Positions 62,796-64,000 of a stretch of 64,000 bases of DNA are shown here, piece after piece (the first letter of the stretch is position 1; each line of letters begins with the position of its first letter). Made by a program: the position numbers and the translations under genes. The stretch lies in NCBI RefSeq assembly GCF_024461735.1, contig NZ_JANGAD010000006.1, forward strand, positions 1 to 64,000. Reading direction: 5' to 3'. The notes below the pieces were generated by a model. That model did not search any database. It was given only the letters and a program-made list of their open reading frames with translations, and had not been told where the DNA came from. The stretch comes from Anaerotignum propionicum (lineage in GTDB: Bacteria > Bacillota > Clostridia > Lachnospirales > Anaerotignaceae).

Positions 62796-62824
62796 TTGAA
62801 ATAATTCATATTTGGGTATATACT
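62796..62824 (+). promoter_or_regulatory. Promoter of the third chemoreceptor
   Basis: TTGAAA (62796-62801), a 17-nt spacer and TATACT (62819-62824). A second TATAAT overlaps at 62824-62829. Confidence 0.6.
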
Positions 62825-62830
62825 ATAATG

Positions 62831-63178
62831 TATAATTTAACAAACTTCGGGAATTTTCGACTGTTATCCGAACATTTTCGAAAGGGATATGTATGATTGT
62901 TCTAACATGATTACGAAATTCCCAAACTGCTAAGTATTTAACGAATAAAGGAGAGTGAGGTGGTATTGTCTTATGAGAATGCAGCATGACTAAATCGATC
63001 TCAAGAAAAATTCCAAAAACTTAGGGGTGTGGTATCGAAAGTTCTTTGAAGAGGTGGTAAGAACCCATACATGAAATGGGGAGGAAAATCAAGAGATAAG
63101 AAATGGTTTAAATACGGGTGAGTAACTTTTAGGCGCTTAATATGAAGTGCCTGTTATTTTTGGAATGGGGGTTCTAAA
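62831..63178 (+). promoter_or_regulatory. Candidate structured leader RNA before an MCP gene
   Basis: GGGAATTTTCG (about 62849) and CGAAATTCCC (about 62913) close a domain of about 60 nt containing TATCC...GGGATA and ATG...CAT hairpins, a three-way-junction shape. Further down, GTTCTT...AAGAAC pairs, and AGGCGCTT (from 63131) with AAGTGCCT forms a terminator-like hairpin followed by GTTATTTTT. It fits no class I know and lacks the cyclic di-GMP aptamer consensus. Confidence 0.35.
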
Positions 63179-64000
63179 ATGTTAAGAAGGATGAAACTTG
63201 CGAAAAAAATTGCAATTTATATTGGGGGAACATTAATTGTATTTCTTACTTTATTGGTTTCAGTATCGGTTTTCCAAGCCAATAAAGCCTTAAGAACAAC
63301 GGTGAACGAGGAATTTTCAGGAATAGCGGCACAAAATGGACTTATCGTTCAAGCAATGATGGATGACGCAAATACCACTGCGCAAAATTTGCAATACTAT
63401 TTCCAAGATCAATACGAAAAAGAAAGTAAGTCTATACCAGCTGTAGATGCTGAGGTGCCTACAAAGAACAGCATTGTTTACAACGTTGCATTGCAAGAAA
63501 AGAATTATGAAAAAGAAAGCTTTTTTGCAAATACAGCTTGGCCTATGGTAAAAAATAATGATGATATTTCCGGTATGGGAATTTATTTTGAACCATATGC
63601 TTTTGACCCCAGCATTCGAGATTATGCAATCTATGTTGATACAGAGGATGCTCAAAATAAAGTGGTTACTTCGGAAGGAGACTATGAAAGTTATTCCAAT
63701 GAAGCCTATTATCGCATTACAAAAGAGACAAAGCAGCAATACATAACCGATCCTATTATATATGAAGGAAAACAACTTTGTTCCCTTTGTTATCCAATTC
63801 TTTATAACAATGAGGTTAAGGGAAATATTAATATTGATGTTATTGTATCTAATTTTTCCAAGATCGAATCAGCCAATGAAAAGTATCCTACCATGTTTGC
63901 TAATATATTGACCCAAGATGGGGTCTATGTATATGATAGTACTTCTAATGACCTTTCTGGAACAAATATCAAAGAAAGAAATTCCGCCGAGGTTTATGAG
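63179..64000 (+). CDS. Methyl-accepting chemotaxis protein with dCache sensor (partial, runs off the window)
   Basis: The frame opens at ATG 63179 and stays open for 274 codons to the window edge. It starts MLRRMKLAKKIAIYIGGTLI, followed by TM1 (about 12-32) and an extracellular sensor. The sensor has dCache features: VSVFQANKALRTTVNEEFSG as the first helix, GMGIYFEPYAFDPS, and a Y-x-x-I-T-D-P segment (QYITDPIIYEGK) followed by ICSLCYPIL-like strands and NINIDVIVSNFSKI. dCache receptors commonly bind amino acids or other small carboxylates. HAMP and signalling domains are expected beyond the edge. TGGGGG about 7 nt before the ATG is the weak ribosome site. Confidence 0.82.
   Translation, partial: MLRRMKLAKKIAIYIGGTLIVFLTLLVSVSVFQANKALRTTVNEEFSGIAAQNGLIVQAMMDDANTTAQNLQYYFQDQYEKESKSIPAVDAEVPTKNSIVYNVALQEKNYEKESFFANTAWPMVKNNDDISGMGIYFEPYAFDPSIRDYAIYVDTEDAQNKVVTSEGDYESYSNEAYYRITKETKQQYITDPIIYEGKQLCSLCYPILYNNEVKGNINIDVIVSNFSKIESANEKYPTMFANILTQDGVYVYDSTSNDLSGTNIKERNSAEVYE

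Larger units (their letters stand above)
62524..63178. other. Intergenic region with terminator-like element, promoter and long leader
   Basis: It contains a possible terminator for the HD-GYP gene (GCACATC 62666-62672, GATGTGC 62720-62726, then seven T), the promoter at 62796-62824 and a leader of about 350 nt. No coding gene was recognised. Confidence 0.55.

Noticed and set aside
62931..63160. Possible cyclic di-GMP riboswitch before the third MCP gene
   Set aside because: A segment with GGTTTAAATACGGG vaguely recalls the class II aptamer, but the GCAACCG-type core and GEMM-I motifs are missing, so it is only listed as an unassigned leader.
1..64000. tRNA genes, insertion sequences, integrases, prophage genes, toxin-antitoxin or defence systems
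   Set aside because: Scanning for T-loop patterns, transposase motifs, terminal repeats and typical defence domains gave nothing supportable in this window.

Overview
This is a low-GC Firmicutes-type window, most likely from a spore-forming, strictly anaerobic, amino-acid- and sugar-acid-fermenting member of the Clostridia. The reasons are AT-rich intergenic DNA with strong AGGAGG ribosome sites, a spore photoproduct lyase, a Csp/SleC spore-germination operon, ferredoxin-linked oxoacid oxidoreductases, and a 4-hydroxybutyryl-CoA dehydratase close to that of Clostridium aminobutyricum. No species can be assigned by reading alone. I saw no tRNA, insertion sequence, prophage or CRISPR array.

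Layout. 1-270: the end of an rRNA operon (5S rRNA and its terminator). 444-3016: single genes for stress and repair (PNPOx-like flavoprotein, SplB, 1-Cys peroxiredoxin). 3243-8281: a TetR regulator divergent from a two-gene RND efflux system, with a perfect palindromic operator between them. 8639-18090: an FCD/GntR regulator divergent from an operon of pyruvate:ferredoxin oxidoreductase, 4-hydroxybutyryl-CoA dehydratase and an aminotransferase, then an MBL-fold hydrolase and a FabK/NMO-like flavoprotein. 18239-25530: an S-layer-domain remnant and a second FCD regulator, divergent from iorA-iorB-CoA-transferase-aminotransferase-brnQ, which reads as an oxidative amino-acid fermentation module (uptake, transamination, oxidation to acyl-CoA, CoA transfer). 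26271-28016: a chemoreceptor behind a long leader. 28482-43369: a sugar-acid (hexonate) island with a third FCD regulator, two polyol/hexonate dehydrogenases, DgoD, a gluconokinase-like kinase, a TRAP transporter, DgoK, two KDPG-type aldolases, a 2-hydroxyacid dehydrogenase, 6-phosphogluconate dehydrogenase, a frameshifted dehydrogenase remnant and an AEC permease.

44281-49187 is the most intriguing unit. A promoter, a tandem glycine-type riboswitch and a 21-bp terminator precede an APC amino-acid permease, a saccharopine-dehydrogenase-like enzyme and an aldehyde-dehydrogenase-superfamily enzyme resembling CoA-acylating members. Together they suggest a glycine-responsive catabolic pathway for an amino acid or N-substituted glycine that I cannot match to a described pathway. 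49188-50540 is AT-rich and nearly gene-free. 50541-53918 carries a GNAT enzyme and a phosphatidylethanolamine operon (flippase-like protein, PssA, Psd). 54168-55991 is a second chemoreceptor. 56257-61339 on the minus strand is a germination operon: an unknown 88-aa protein, two subtilisin-like Csp proteases that both keep a full catalytic triad, and the cortex hydrolase SleC. The window ends with an HD-GYP protein and a third chemoreceptor that runs off the right edge.

Many start codons were moved downstream of the longest possible start because a ribosome site sits at the right distance from an internal ATG; each case is stated. All family assignments are by eye from protein motifs.
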